Below the pieces are notes generated by a model. The model ran no database searches. It was not told where the DNA came from and worked only from the letters and a program-made list of their open reading frames with translations. A stretch of DNA of 64,000 nucleotides from Armillaria gallica. Taxonomy: Eukaryota > Basidiomycota > Agaricomycetes > Agaricales > Physalacriaceae. The stretch covers positions 868,001 through 932,000 of the forward strand of contig JBANDB010000011.1 in NCBI GenBank assembly GCA_037576215.1. The letters run 5' to 3'. A program made the translations under genes and the position numbers. Below, piece by piece: positions 50,740 through 61,860 of the stretch. The first letter of the stretch is position 1. Each line of letters begins with the position of its first letter.

Positions 50740-51269
50740 CTCAGTCAGATTCGTTGGACACGGTGGACGTCAGGACCAAGTTGGGACGATACGCGATCGG
50801 CCACGAGTCCAAATACGATTGTATCTCCCCACGTCGTCAAGAAATGCGGAACTGCGACTGCGAACTCTCCGTCATTTCCTTCACAGCTTTTGACTGCGAT
50901 GCTGCAAAGGGCATCAACCCGAGATGCATCGCGATGGTTCACCTACATTTTTACAGGCGCTTTAATACATCTCAAGTTCCGGGTATGTATTCTGTTTTGA
51001 CAAAAATCTCACTGTTCGGCTCGGAGTAGGATGCGAAATATAGCGATGCACAAATGGCAGAAGTTATCGAGAAGGGGTACTTAAAAAGTCGACACTCGCT
51101 TGCTGTGCGCTTATTCTACTTTGGGCCTCAGCAGCGGTACAGTATCTCTTCCAGATGTGAAGGTTTCGACATCGTTGATCTACATCTAGCAAGCCTCTTC
51201 CGGACCATTGCTCGACGTCACGGCTTGTTCCAGGAGGATTACGGAGAAATTTTGAGTTCTGCGGAATAA
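50740..51269 (+). CDS. Unidentified gene, 3' part
   Basis: A continuous frame from about 50740 reads SPNTIVSPHVVKKCGTATAN, LLTAMLQRASTRDASRWFTY, IFTGALIHLKFR. A 47-bp intron (50983-51029) follows, and it continues DAKYSDAQMAEVIEKGYLK and LFYFGPQQRYSISSRCEGFD to a TAA at 51267-51269. The codon pattern and clean splice support a real gene. The 5' exon is not resolved; a candidate ATG lies at 50599. No domain was recognised. It lies 100 bp or more downstream of the oxidoreductase on the same strand. Confidence 0.45.
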
Positions 51270-51668
51270 ACGACGAAGGACCTGTCCACAGCGCGATTAT
51301 CATCCACTGAGTCTTCTCGAAGGAGGGCTGAAACGTTGGTAGAACGCTATTTTTAGGTTTTACTGACAGACACGTCCCGGCTTTCCTTAGTTTCGCAATT
51401 TTTCCGTGAACACGAGTAGCTTGGCAATATTACGCGTTATATGCCGTGTCCCTGCCACGCGTATTTTTAACACAATTTTCTGCCTGTACAGGCCCTGGCC
51501 TAACGATAGGTATGTCAGCGTCTTGATGGTGAAATGTACGGGATAAATCACTTACCAATGATTAGATATGCACCTAAATCAGATGGACTGCCATATCAGC
51601 AAGGCATGGGGAAATAAACAGTATACCTAGACCTACGACCATCCGAAGTATTGTCCAATATCTTCATC
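51270..51668. other. Intergenic spacer
   Basis: No recognised feature is present; it presumably holds the terminator of the upstream gene and the promoter of the reductase pseudogene. Confidence 0.35.
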
Positions 51669-52819
51669 ATGACAATCCTTCTCACTGGCGGAACTGGACA
51701 GACAGCCTCGCGCATCGCACATCTTCTCAAAGACGCCAATCAATCAGTGCCCCTTACATCTCGTAAAAATATTTTCCCAGAGCCCTTCAAAGGTGTAAAA
51801 TTCGTTTGGTACGACCCTTCTACATTCGAAAATGTCTTTGCCGCAGACCCTAACATCGACCGAGTCTACCTCGTCGCGCCTGAAGCCACCTCAGAGGTGT
51901 TCCCTCTGATGAAGCCTTTCATTGATCTGGCGGTGCAAAAGGGGGTCAAACGTTTCTTCCTCCTTACTACGTCAACGATGACAGATAATTATGTTGAGAT
52001 TTGGTTTTCACGGCTTTAACGCCACTTTCTATTTATACCTATTTACCGCTTACTTCAAACTTTGACATTTCGTACCTATCGTTACTTGACTCCGAACCCC
52101 CACTGTCTCTATACTGTACGACAGAATATACCGTCCTTCGAGTCCACTGCGCTGCCCTCCCGAACCACCAGAACCTAAATTGCAACAAATTATCCATTGA
52201 TGGGCCAAAGGTACATGAATATCTGCTGTCGCTGAACGTCGACTGCGTAGTCCTTCGTCCATCGTGGTTCTTTGGTGCGTGTCATCGTGTACTAGGAGCT
52301 AATATACTGACACCTAAGATTTCAGAGAATTGTTTGATGGTGTACCTGTGAACCATCAAGGAAAAGAACACGATCATAAGCGCGTCTGCAGACGGAAAGA
52401 TTGGATTCATATCCGCAGACGAGATTGCGCGGAGGTGGTTGTTAGTGTGTTGACGGATGAGAAGAGCCATGATACGGACCATATTACTACGGGCCTTGAG
52501 CTGCTCACCGATGATGATGTACGTCTTATGCTCTGTCTGCACATTCCGCCAGAGCTTATTGTCGAACGGTGCACCAGGTAGCGGCTATCTTCACAGATGT
52601 GCTTGGCCGAAAAGATTACCCACACATGTATCGCTGTCGAACAGTTGAAGGAGAAATACATCTCGTTTGGTCTTCCATAAGGTTTATCGGGCATGCTCTC
52701 GTCTCTGGAGGGCCTGAATGCTAAAGGCGTTGAGGAAGATATATACAAAGCACCAAAGAAGGTTACTGGAAAGAGGACGTTGAAGAGCTTCGTGGAAGCG
52801 AACAGGGCTAGGTTTTAGA
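51669..52819 (+). pseudogene. NmrA/EasG-like NAD(P)-binding reductase, decayed
   Basis: The first exon opens MTILLTGGTGQTASRIAHLL, a Rossmann dinucleotide-binding start (GGTGxT), and continues DPSTFENVFAADPNIDRVYL and LMKPFIDLAVQKGVKRFFLL. The middle is partly lost. A later exon has VDCVVLRPSWFF, then TIKEKNTIISASADGKIGFI, and the C-terminus reads SFGLP, GMLSSLEGLNAKGVEEDIYK and KVTGKRTLKSFVEANRARF. This resembles festuclavine-dehydrogenase/NmrA-type reductases. Defects are a TGA before TIKE (52348) where the family expects a residue, a frame change near 52432 and another near 52600. The product would not be functional. Confidence 0.7.
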
Positions 52820-53261
52820 GTGTAAATGTATGCTGGGCGTCATGATGTTCAATACCTGTAATAAACAAATGTTACACTCGCGAGAAATATGCTCTTCCAT
52901 TTGCTCGACAGTGATGATTGAAAGAGTTACAAGCCCTACAATCGGTGTCGGCTTGGTGAAGAAACACAAGTTCGAAATCATTAACATAGCATCCACCAAC
53001 CCGCTCTGCCCTTCTCTTCTCTCTTGCTCTTCCGTCTCAAGCACCGTGAGCTCATTTTGATTATGTTTCACAATCGAGGAGCTCCTCCACGCTTAGCAGG
53101 ATCTGTGCCTCCATCTGACGCTGAAAAACTCTCGTAAAATGCTTCCGTCTCGACTCGTGATCTCCCATTGAGATTTGAACGCCTAGGAAACCGATTCATT
53201 CGGCGCTCTCTGGATAACTACACAAAGTGAGTATTCGTCATAGAACCCTCACGGAAGGTCT
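52820..53261. other. Intergenic spacer without recognised features
   Basis: No convincing ORF was found on either strand. A CTTC/CTCT-rich stretch lies at 53000-53045. Confidence 0.3.
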
Positions 53262-53590
53262 TCAAATGATAATGGGCAGGGGAAAGGTGTAGTTGAATCC
53301 TGGTTTAGTGAACCAGTATAAGTCAACAAAGAAACATGTCGGTGCCGTTTTACCAACTCCTATCTCCTCAAGTTTCTCTCTTTCTCTGTTGTCCGCGATA
53401 CCGAAGTATGACAATTTTTCAAACTTCCCATCCTCTCTTCGCTGCCCTGCTACCCAGCTATATTCTGATGCATGGTATCCAGAGACGCCCACGAGTGTAT
53501 ACCGTCCATCACAAGGGGCTACCGGAATGTCGGCCCAGTACACTGGGCAGGTAGGTACGTTGAGCCGGCAGGCCTGAAAAAAAAAAGTAG
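53262..53590 (-). CDS. Unidentified ORF, about 93-105 aa
   Basis: The minus frame reads YWADIPVAPCDGRYTLVGVS, EYSWVAGQRREDGKFEKLSY and FGIADNREREKLEEIGVGKT to a stop at 53262. The composition is protein-like, but no domain is recognised and no start codon is obvious; it may be one exon of a longer gene. Confidence 0.3.
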
Positions 53591-54026
53591 ACCCTCCTCA
53601 AATGGCCCAAAAGATGCCTTCCGAATGTAGAAAGGTGATGTATTTGAGTTCCAATATGTCTGATCAATAGACTTTGTTGTAACTATAGCAGGGTGAGGCT
53701 TGCAGTAGGTAAATATACTGAATTGTTGGCTACTAGAGCTCGGAACGAGCTCCTTAAATACTACAAAAGTATCTAGAATATTCTACATAAAGTTCCTAAA
53801 AATATCCAAGTATCGTGACAAATGAGTAAGCCGAATGTTCGGGAATCTTCCGGCATAAGCTTGAAGTTGCAAATCCCAACAGACTTTCAATCTTTATAAT
53901 GTCTATGCAACGCAACATTGGTAGTAGACAGTGGTTAGCGGCACTGCCATCATGAGTCAGCATATGACATCATGTGTCCATACTTATGTGGTTTCTTTAT
54001 TTGATTAGAAATGTCGCAGATTGTAC
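53591..54026. other. AT-rich spacer without recognised features
   Basis: Nothing was recognised on either strand. Confidence 0.3.
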
Positions 54027-54510
54027 TCAAAATAATATTTGGTTAAATAATAGTACATAAATACAATGCAATTTCTCATTTTCGCTTGGAAATATACTCA
54101 ATTTGGATAGTATGACATCATAATGGTCACGTGGAGGTAGGTAGGTCCAGTGCCAGAGCCCGAAATTTTTTAATCGACCCCATGTCATTTTTTTTTCATA
54201 TTGGTAGCCCCTTGGTCCATCAGGTATGGAATATGTGTGGTCAGCGACAACTGTGAATGTGTGGGGTGCTCCAGCATTATCTTTGATGATTAGCTCTTCT
54301 TGTCGATGCTTCCCGTTGGCTGATCCAACCGCCAATCCCCACACATCACCTGAGTCAATAAGAGCTACTAGATGTATGGGCCGTCGCTCTGCGTGGCAGG
54401 TCCGAGTCCTATGTCCTTATCTGGGCCATGCATTATCGGAATCGCGTTTGAATATGAATACATCCCCACTTTTGCCATCAAGACAGGAAAAGCTGACCCT
54501 TGAATGCAGA
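54027..54510 (-). pseudogene. Unidentified decayed gene
   Basis: The minus frame reads FSCLDGKSGDVFIFKRDSDN, a TAA (near 54420), then HLVALIDSGDVWGLAVGSAN, IKDNAGAPHTFTVVADHTYS and a stop at 54027. It looks coding with one nonsense codon. I do not recognise the family. Confidence 0.3.
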
Positions 54511-55484
54511 GCAGCGATGGTGTGAGCCATCGGTTTAGTCCCAGTATGGCTCTCTCTCCAATACTATTCCACCACCATGATAGTACCAGCTGCTTCAGTG
54601 TCATTGCAAAAAATTTCACCACCTCGGAAAATCTTTCTATGAATCACATGTCAGAAGGGATATTTCTTCTGCAAGGGGGAAGACACACAACTCGAGAAGA
54701 TGAAAAAATGGATGGTGCCTGGCTATGACAGAGCCTTCTTGCCTTGTTTGCATCTCCTTCCAATCAGGTCAAGACAAGTGGCATGAGAGCGAAGAGACCA
54801 TAAAAAACATATCATTTCTCAGACAGCAAAGAGATATTTGGGTAGCACCAGGGAACTCGTTGTGAACTTTCATGGAGTAATATTTTGGTTGTGGTATTAG
54901 AAAGAGTTGCGTGTTTGCTGAACAATAAATAGACATGTCAACTAAGCCTGTATCTATCCATCACCACCGATAACCCCACTAAAATGATGAATGCATCGGA
55001 AAGTGGAGGGACGGCCAACAACAACCACGGTATTGAAGCTTTGAAGGACTTTCCAATGACAGCGCGAGTGATCAAGGGACAAACACCGCCTTTGCGGACC
55101 TATAGATATGCACCGGCGCAAGATGGATGACTAGAAAAGGAACCGATGGAAGAACCGTGTAGAGAGTGTACAGCCATTGATGACTACAATACATGCAGCA
55201 GTAAAGCTGGCTTAGAAATAGATAATCGCACTCAATGAGGATATACGTAAGAGGGCCTGAAGTATATGAGAAAATACTATCATAAACACGTAGCATTAGG
55301 AAAAAGAGGGTAGAACCAGTACATGGACATCCAAAAGTCGGCAAAGGCGCACGTGAAGGGGAGGAACAAAAAGTCGGTCTGAAGAAACCGAAAACGGAAA
55401 CTGCCGCAACAAATAGAAAATTTCTCACGAAGAGTTAAGGTGTAAGGGTTCGGCAACGGCCGCAATCAATAGAAGTTTCCCATG
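54511..55484. other. Spacer; probably includes the displaced 3' end of the HET-like gene
   Basis: On the minus strand, the bases directly left of the GGATTTTG duplication (55440-55484) continue the HET-like frame (MGNFY, a TGA, LRPLPNPYTL). Further left nothing is recognised. Confidence 0.4.
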
Positions 55485-55492
55485 GGATTTTG

Positions 55493-56540
55493 CAACCACT
55501 GTATGCCTTAGGCTCAGCCTAAGACTATGTTTTCCTTAGTCTAGGCTAGGCTGATACTTCAAAACCTATCCTTGTACGGAGCATATGAGTGGTGATCTTA
55601 CCCTAGCCTAGCCAAGGCATAAACACCTACCTGCAAACTCACACTTAGCCTAGCCTAGCCAAACATATGTTGAGAAACAGACACATCATAGTTAAGCCTA
55701 GCCTAGTCTATGCCAACCCACAAGTCTCAGCTCGTCTAGTAATAAAAAATGCGACGAGCAGCAACGTAGAATCTGGAGCCTCCGCTTATGCCTACAAGGT
55801 AGCCGATGTCCATGCGAAGCTGGCTGAGCACTGCGTTAAGGAGTGGAACAAGGCACTGAAAAAGGTTGAAGAGAATCGGGAGGAGGATCGACGTCAGCGG
55901 GAAGAAGAAGATCGACTAGCTCGGGAGGAGGAGAAAAGGATCCGGGAGGAGGAAGAAGCAATGCAACTGGAAGCGGAGGCAGCTTGCAACTACAAGGGCA
56001 ACATGATCAACGTGACTCTCTTGGACGCTCGTAAACGAAGGCGGTCGTTATCTGCATCGGAGAGCTCGTCGTCTCACAGCTCGTCATTGGAGTTGGCACA
56101 ACCGACGCAAGATAGAGGCATTTGTGGTAGAGGTAGAGGTACTGGTGCTTGCCGCCGGGGTCGGGGTGGACGGGCGGGCGGCAATCGAGGACGAGGCAAA
56201 CCGAAACGAGCACGTGGATGACGTTGGCTAGGCTAAAGCTAGGATTCGCTTGATTAGGCTGCGTTAGGCTTGACCAAGTGAACAGCTTTAAGCTTGGGTA
56301 GGCTGGATGGAGGAAATGGCTAGGCTAGCCTAGCCTAGCCTATGGCATAAGACTAGATTAGCCTAGACATGTATGATGAATAGACCATTGGATTTCATCG
56401 CTTAGAATAATGCTATGGCTTGGCTATGCTAAGCTCACGGGACGAGTTACATGGGTGATTATAGGATTATACTGTAGGTTAAGTCTAGCCAAGCCTTAGA
56501 CATATTTAGGTTAAGGCTTAGAATAAGAAATGCGGGCCCT
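55493..56540. mobile_element. hAT-like insert in the HET-like gene, 1,048 bp
   Basis: An 8-bp repeat GGATTTTG flanks the segment (55485-55492 and 56541-56548). Inside both ends are many CTAGCCTAGCC/GGCTAGGCTAGG motifs (55500-55720 and 56220-56520), a hAT-like subterminal pattern. The right end reads AGGGCCCGC inward; the left end does not match it well, so the inverted repeats are decayed or the border is off by a few bases. The HET-like relic at 30.6 kb has no gap at this point, supporting a true insertion. Confidence 0.65.
55667..56221 (+). CDS. ORF inside the hAT-like insert, 184 aa, coiled coil plus RG-rich tail
   Basis: The frame is open from an ATG-proximal start (the nearest ATG is at 55667) to a TGA at 56219-56221. 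The centre is a Glu/Arg-rich coiled coil (EENREEDRRQREEEDRLARE). The tail is Arg/Gly-rich (GICGRGRGTGACRRGRGGRA), typical of nucleic-acid binding. It has no transposase domain. It may be cargo of the element or a captured exon. Confidence 0.4.
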   Translation: MLRNRHIIVKPSLVYANPQVSARLVIKNATSSNVESGASAYAYKVADVHAKLAEHCVKEWNKALKKVEENREEDRRQREEEDRLAREEEKRIREEEEAMQLEAEAACNYKGNMINVTLLDARKRRRSLSASESSSSHSSSLELAQPTQDRGICGRGRGTGACRRGRGGRAGGNRGRGKPKRARG

Positions 56541-57940
56541 GGATTTTGAAGGTACATAATAACCGAGATACCTATATACATAGGACTCGGAACACGGTTT
56601 AAGTGTTCTGTACTCTCAAACCATCCCATCGGAGCCGCGATGCACATACGGGACGGAAGTGCATGCGTCATTACTTGCTGCCATGATGGTCGCCAACGTT
56701 TATTTCCGTTCCCAGGCTCTTCGAAGAAGAAGAAGAAAACGTCCTGAGTATGATACGGCATTGTATCCACGAGAGCTTCCCAGGCGTCCTCTTCCGACTG
56801 TGATGCATCATGTATTGGGATAAACAAAGAGTGGAAAAGATATGCCAGCCCAGCTACTTTATCCAGAGGATTTGTTGATACCCGATTCTGCATCTGCCGC
56901 AGGATTCCAAACACGGGGTCATCATGCCACAGCGATTCTAGTTGTTCGTGGAACCTTCTTCGTACCACCTCTTCCATGATCCCGTCGTCGCCAGTTTCCC
57001 CACCAATGATCGGATGATCGGTAACCTCCTGTAGCGTCCATGCACGTTTGAACCAACTCCGATCGCTATCAAAGCTGCCTGGTTCGAATCTGAAAGGCAG
57101 ACCTAGCCCGTTCAAGTAGTACACCACGCACTCGGCCCTTTGGTACACCCATCCAATTATTGGTACATCCACCTTCCACTCCTCTACACGTAAATCTTCC
57201 CCCCACCCGCCTGCCTGCCTCAAACACAGAACATCCAGCCATACGTACTCAGCTCCAAGATTCAGGAGCTCAATCCGGATCAGATCAAGGTTCGCATCTT
57301 TCGGTATCGGCACAGACCATTCGTATGCATTAATGTGTGTCCACACATCCATGCTCTCCTTTTCTTCCATCCATGCATGCGATATCGCCCACGGGTATCT
57401 GTGTCTGACGACCCAAAATGGCACTACCCGATTAGCATACAGATCCCAGACTCGCCGAGGGGGAATATTCCCCTTGGTGATCCTGCTATTGATGGACGCT
57501 TTCTGTCGTATCTCCCTGTCGCATGCTTCATGGATACGTGGCTGGTATGTGATGTCGGGAAGACCTAACCAATATGGTCGAATGTGGGCATAGGCAGTGC
57601 CGAAGTCGTCATCTCGAGAGATGTAAGATTCAAGAATCGAGTGTAAGACTTTTAGCGGAGAACCTAAGAGTGAAGAGAGTTTCAAGTCCAGCCTGTATGT
57701 TGTGCCGAGTGTTGTGTTGAGCATCTCCAAGACTCCCTCAACACCCAGATACTCGCAGGATATGTTGGCCAGTGGCGACGGTATGACAAGCCTTTCACCG
57801 GTGTAGGATCGCTGCTTTAGGACTGCGGTGTTTGATTCCACTGGAAAGATCTCTTCTAGTGCAGAGAGAGTGACCCTTTGGCGACTCATATTTGAGAAGG
57901 TCCTGTGATGCATCACACCATCATTTCCTCCTGAATCCAT
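56541..57940 (-). pseudogene. HET-like protein, 3' end cut by a transposon
   Basis: The first ATG in frame is at 57940; the frame runs without stops to the insert and then 27 codons into it. Conserved blocks are YPWAISHAWMEEKESMDVWT, EWSVPIPKDANLDLIRIELL, NLGAEYVWLDVLCLRQ and SWFKRAWTLQEVTDHPIIGG, matching the agaricomycete HET-like family related to heterokaryon incompatibility domains (recognition of non-self after cell fusion; role inferred). The last native residues are about VIMYLQNP at 56541. The displaced tail is left of 55485. The predicted product has a foreign C-terminus. Confidence 0.75.
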
Positions 57941-57949
57941 CAGTCTCAC

Positions 57950-58928
57950 GGGCTATCACCTCATTCACACGAAGGGTTACAAGTTCCGGGCAACCCCATT
58001 TAGACTAAAAAAAAGTATAAGTACTGCCCTGCTTTTATCAGCTGCGATATTGCATAAGAAGATGCTAACTCACCCTAAGGAATTTCGAGATATGTTGAAC
58101 GCGATGCTCTCGACCCAGATAGTTTTTGTTCTGTCATAGTAAAGGAGGTTCCTAGTTAACGTACAGCTCAGCAACAACATTCAGACAACCTACTTGTACC
58201 GAAAATTATGGCCATCTCGCCGTCCGTTGTCTTTACCATTCTAAAGTGTAAGTCGTGACTCTCCAGAATGCCCATACCTCAACCTAGAAGAGCTCCTGCA
58301 GCATCTCCCTGTGATAACGACGCTCCGTTTAGAGTTTCAACAGAACGGATGGAATGTAAGGGCGTATAGCTTGAATTCACACTTGAGCCAGGAATCCTAA
58401 AAAGACTAATTTGGTCAAGACCAGAAGGGAGAAAATACAGGAGTACATACCATGTCACTACTGAGAAGAAAGATGGCAGAATGATTTGGAACACGCAGTA
58501 TACAGGCGAGCGAGCGAGAGAATAATTGGAAATCTGGGCCCGAAGACATTCTAGCCGTTCGACATGTATACACAGGTGAGACAGCATTGGATTAAATCAG
58601 CGGTCAAATTCATCGGGCACGGTGAACGTTGAGTGAAAGCAAGAAAGTGAGTTGGCGATCGAGTTTTGGCAGTGTATCGGCAAAGATATCCAAATGAAGA
58701 CCTATATTCTCACACTTCTGGGCGGTCCGAAAGATGACGAGTATTTTTCCTTTCGCAAGAACCCCATTGACCTGTAACGCCTGGGAGTCTCTCTATCATA
58801 TTTGGTATGGTTGCCCTAATTTCATTTCCGACCTATGCTAGGCTTCATAGCTGTGTTTTTCCATTACAACCCTGGATCATGCATTCCAGCAGTGACGAAA
58901 GAGTAAGAACCCTCTCTACGTTATATTC
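57950..58928. other. Intergenic sequence without recognised genes
   Basis: Short ORFs only (for example 58279-58587, minus); none has recognisable domains. Confidence 0.35.
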
Positions 58929-60395
58929 ATGGTACTGAAGAGTAATGTCCAGAGTCAATGTATTAAATGCCAGTTCGATGCTATTGACCCTTATGCTCCA
59001 TCCGCCGACCTTCTACAGTCCGGTTTATCACCTGTCGACGGCGATCAAGCGGTGCTTATGCCCGACCTAACCCGTCTTGAAGACGAACTGGATCAAACTG
59101 AGCCTCTCTTCATCAAAATTCGAGACCGACGGAACAAACTCCTCCAGGACATCGCTGGCCACAAGACTATGCTAGCGCCAATACAGCGCATACCCGTAGA
59201 GATATTCGAAATTGCTTCTTCCCCTTTGATAGACAGTAACACACCTTTGCCTTGGATTCTTGGCCATGTGTGCTCGTCCTGGCGGTCTATCTCCCACTCA
59301 TTCCCTACACTGTGGAGAAGAATTAGGATACTCGGAACCGAATGTCCCAACGTCGATTTTCTCGCCTTCTACCTCTCCCTCTCCCGTGATTGGCCCATGG
59401 AAATAATATTCGAAAACGTCACAGCAAATGCAATGAATGCCTTTAGGTATATCGCGGCATATTCATCTCGCTGGTCCACATTGAAAATTTCCATCGAAAC
59501 GTACGATCTTTCCGAATTCTTGTCGCTAGTCTCTGTTCCCCCGACGCAGCTGAAGAGACTTATGATCACTATTGAAGATGCTCATGGTGATAGACCTACG
59601 CTTCCCCGCATCAGTTGCAGTAATCCCTTCACTTCATCCCGCATAACATCTGCAGTATTCCAATATCTCACCCACTCGCAACTTCCCATACCTTAGGAAG
59701 GGTTCGATATGTTTTCTACATACACCAACGCATCCTCAGAAATATCCATCTTACAACAGGCACAGAAGCTCACCAGCCTGTGCTCACATCCAGCTCGGCA
59801 TCCGCTTGATGTTACCCTCCCCACGGATGCGCATCCTTCTATCACGCACCCGTTTCTCAGAGAGCTCTGTTTTACGGTGCTATTGCACCACGAACCTCGT
59901 CATACATGCATTCATAATGTCTTTTATTACGTCTCCCTTCCTGCTCTCAATTCATTTTCCGTCATTCCCGCAAATCCGTATGTTCAATAGCCTTGACGCC
60001 GATGGAGGAAGCTCGCCTTGTGGACCTCTTCCATCGCTCCGATTGCAATCTGATAAGCTTAACACTCTCCATTCCTTTCGCTGTAGACACTTTCCTCATC
60101 CCGATCCTAATCCAATCCCGTACATTACAATATCTTGACGTAAAAGTCGACACTCAGATGGCAGGCGGGGTGTTCAGGTCGCTCTCCTCGGAAGCCGAGT
60201 ACGCGCCCAACCTCAGGGATCTGCAGTCCTGGAGAAATAGAGTGTGGATCTACTCTGGGAAGCCTTCGTGATTCTGTTCCCCGGTTTCTTGATCTTCTCA
60301 GGTTGAAGGAGGAAGGTCTTGAAGTATCTTTTCAGATCAATGACGCGGACTGCCTTCTAGGAGACATGCGCAATAAATTCTTCGGTTCTCCGTAG
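58929..60395 (+). pseudogene. F-box protein of the agaricomycete type, decayed
   Basis: The ATG at 58929 opens a frame with LTRLEDELDQTEPLFIKIRD, then the F-box-like APIQRIPVEIFEIASS and LPWILGHVCSSWRSISHSFP, TLWRRIRI. A TAG interrupts at 59694. The frame goes on as FDMFSTYTNASSEISILQQA and HPFLRELCFTVLLHHEP, then changes near 59990 to MEEARLVDLFHRSDCNLISL and LDVKVDTQMAGGVFRSLS, and changes again to PRFLDLLRLKEEGLEVSFQI, ending in TAG at 60393. F-box proteins link substrates to SCF ubiquitin ligases; the C-terminal part would bind the substrate. Some breaks might be introns, but the TAG and two frame changes suggest decay. Confidence 0.65.
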
Positions 60396-60625
60396 ATTTG
60401 CTTACTTGACTTTTTACTTGCCTTGCATCATGAATAAAAAATTGTACATCGTGACTTACACTCAGATACATTGTTCATTCAGAGAATGAACGTTTTATCA
60501 CCAGAGGCGTAATCTTGAGGTTCGAAATGAACTCATGCTGGAATCATTTTCTTGTCACGAAAAACATGACCCGTAGAATGGGGAACACCAAATCATGGAT
60601 GTAAAATTGACACTCGCTTTTCTTC

Positions 60626-60994
60626 TAGGGATGTGCACCGTACCGTTACGGATACGACCGTAACAATACGGCCGTAGACCGTATGAGAAATCTTGCCCAC
60701 GGTACGGTACGGCTGATGCCAAATCCGTACCGTGTCCGTACCGTTGTCCGTATACGGATAGTTTCACGACGAGAGCGAATAACTGTCATCAAAATGTAAG
60801 TGTAGTTTGCATCATTGAGATCATATTTACTGACCTCAATGACATTGAACGGTCCCCTACCATTCCCTCGACAACCGTACTTCAACCGTATGGATACGGC
60901 CGTATTTTGGCTCATCCAAAGTGCTCACGGTACGGACCCGTATCCGTAGCCACCGTACGTAGCCACCGTGATACGGATACGGTGCACATCCCTA
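60626..60994. mobile_element. hAT-type MITE, 369 bp
   Basis: There are perfect 17-bp inverted repeats TAGGGATGTGCACCGTA (60626-60642 and 60978-60994) and an 8-bp duplication TTTTCTTC (60618-60625 and 60995-61002). CCGTAC/GTACGG motifs are repeated inside both ends. It has no coding region. Its end sequence differs from that of the insert at 44608, so it belongs to a different family. Confidence 0.9.
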
Positions 60995-61496
60995 TTTTCT
61001 TCTCTTACGTAGCCCCAAACCACAACCACCGTCTATGACGTCAATACTTTACACGTGTCTAGCCGGACAATACAGCCCGGTGAAACTTGTATACGTCGAG
61101 AACAGGGTCTGGAATCTGAGTTCCACGGCCTGATTGCCGCCTCTGTAACTTACATTGCCACGAATTTCTTAGGCTCAGTCTACGATGAAAATTGTTGGTC
61201 TGGAGCCTAATGTTGGCCATGGTCGGTGGGATTAAATTGATAGGTACAAGTTTCAGTACGGAGTGATATCAACATCACAGCGGATCGAAAAGTACTACAT
61301 GTATTGATAATGATGATAGGCTGACTCGCAATTGGGAAGAGACCGATACCTATGATCTCGGATATGACTTGTGCCTAAAGAGCGACCTTACATGGCTAGC
61401 CTAGCTCATAATTAACGCGATTGAGGTGCTTGAAGTGTTTTTCAGATCTAGGTGCATAAACATCTATATAGTACCAAGAGAAAATGTGAAGAGAAA
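60995..61496. other. Sequence without recognised genes
   Basis: Nothing was recognised apart from the target duplication of the MITE at the left edge. Confidence 0.35.
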
Positions 61497-61860
61497 TCAC
61501 TCTTCAACTTTATAACCCAGAGCTCCCTTTGAATGGTTCGGGTTATTATCGAACGAGTGAGCATCCTGGAGCTCAGAGAGCGGAATACCGATGTTCTGAA
61601 GGAAGGACTGACTAAGCAGTCGAGACAATGATTACGACAAATTGACGCACTATTTCTTCAGAATCGCGTTCGGAACTGTGGGGCGTGATCCTGAGTATGG
61701 TCGGAGTAGAATTTCCTACATGCTCCACGATTGACTTGCTCGACACATGTTTACGGCGGTAATTAAACCTACAAACGTTCAGCTTCAAGTTAAAAAGAGG
61801 GCGACGACGTACATAGCAAGTAAGGAGTTGATATAGACTATGAGTGTGTTCGTAAGTCCT
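61497..61860 (-). pseudogene. Repeat R1, copy c: unidentified spliced gene-like sequence
   Basis: On the minus strand an upstream segment encodes THSLYQLLTCYVRRRPL, then a CGTTTGTAG acceptor and FNYRRKHVSSKSIVEHVGN, TILRITPHSSERDSEE. After an intron with acceptor CCTTCAG (61596-61602), a last exon 61497-61595 encodes NIGIPLSELQDAHS and ends YKVEE and TGA. The order and the intron position match copies a and b, with more divergence. The gene family is unknown. Confidence 0.45.

Noticed and set aside
2953..52350. Reassignment of UGA to an amino acid in this genome
   Set aside because: Ordinary genes here also end in TGA (for example at 13590), and CpG decay of CGA explains the pattern.
60555..60915. 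ORFs rich in Tyr, Gly and Arg
   Set aside because: They translate the self-complementary MITE.
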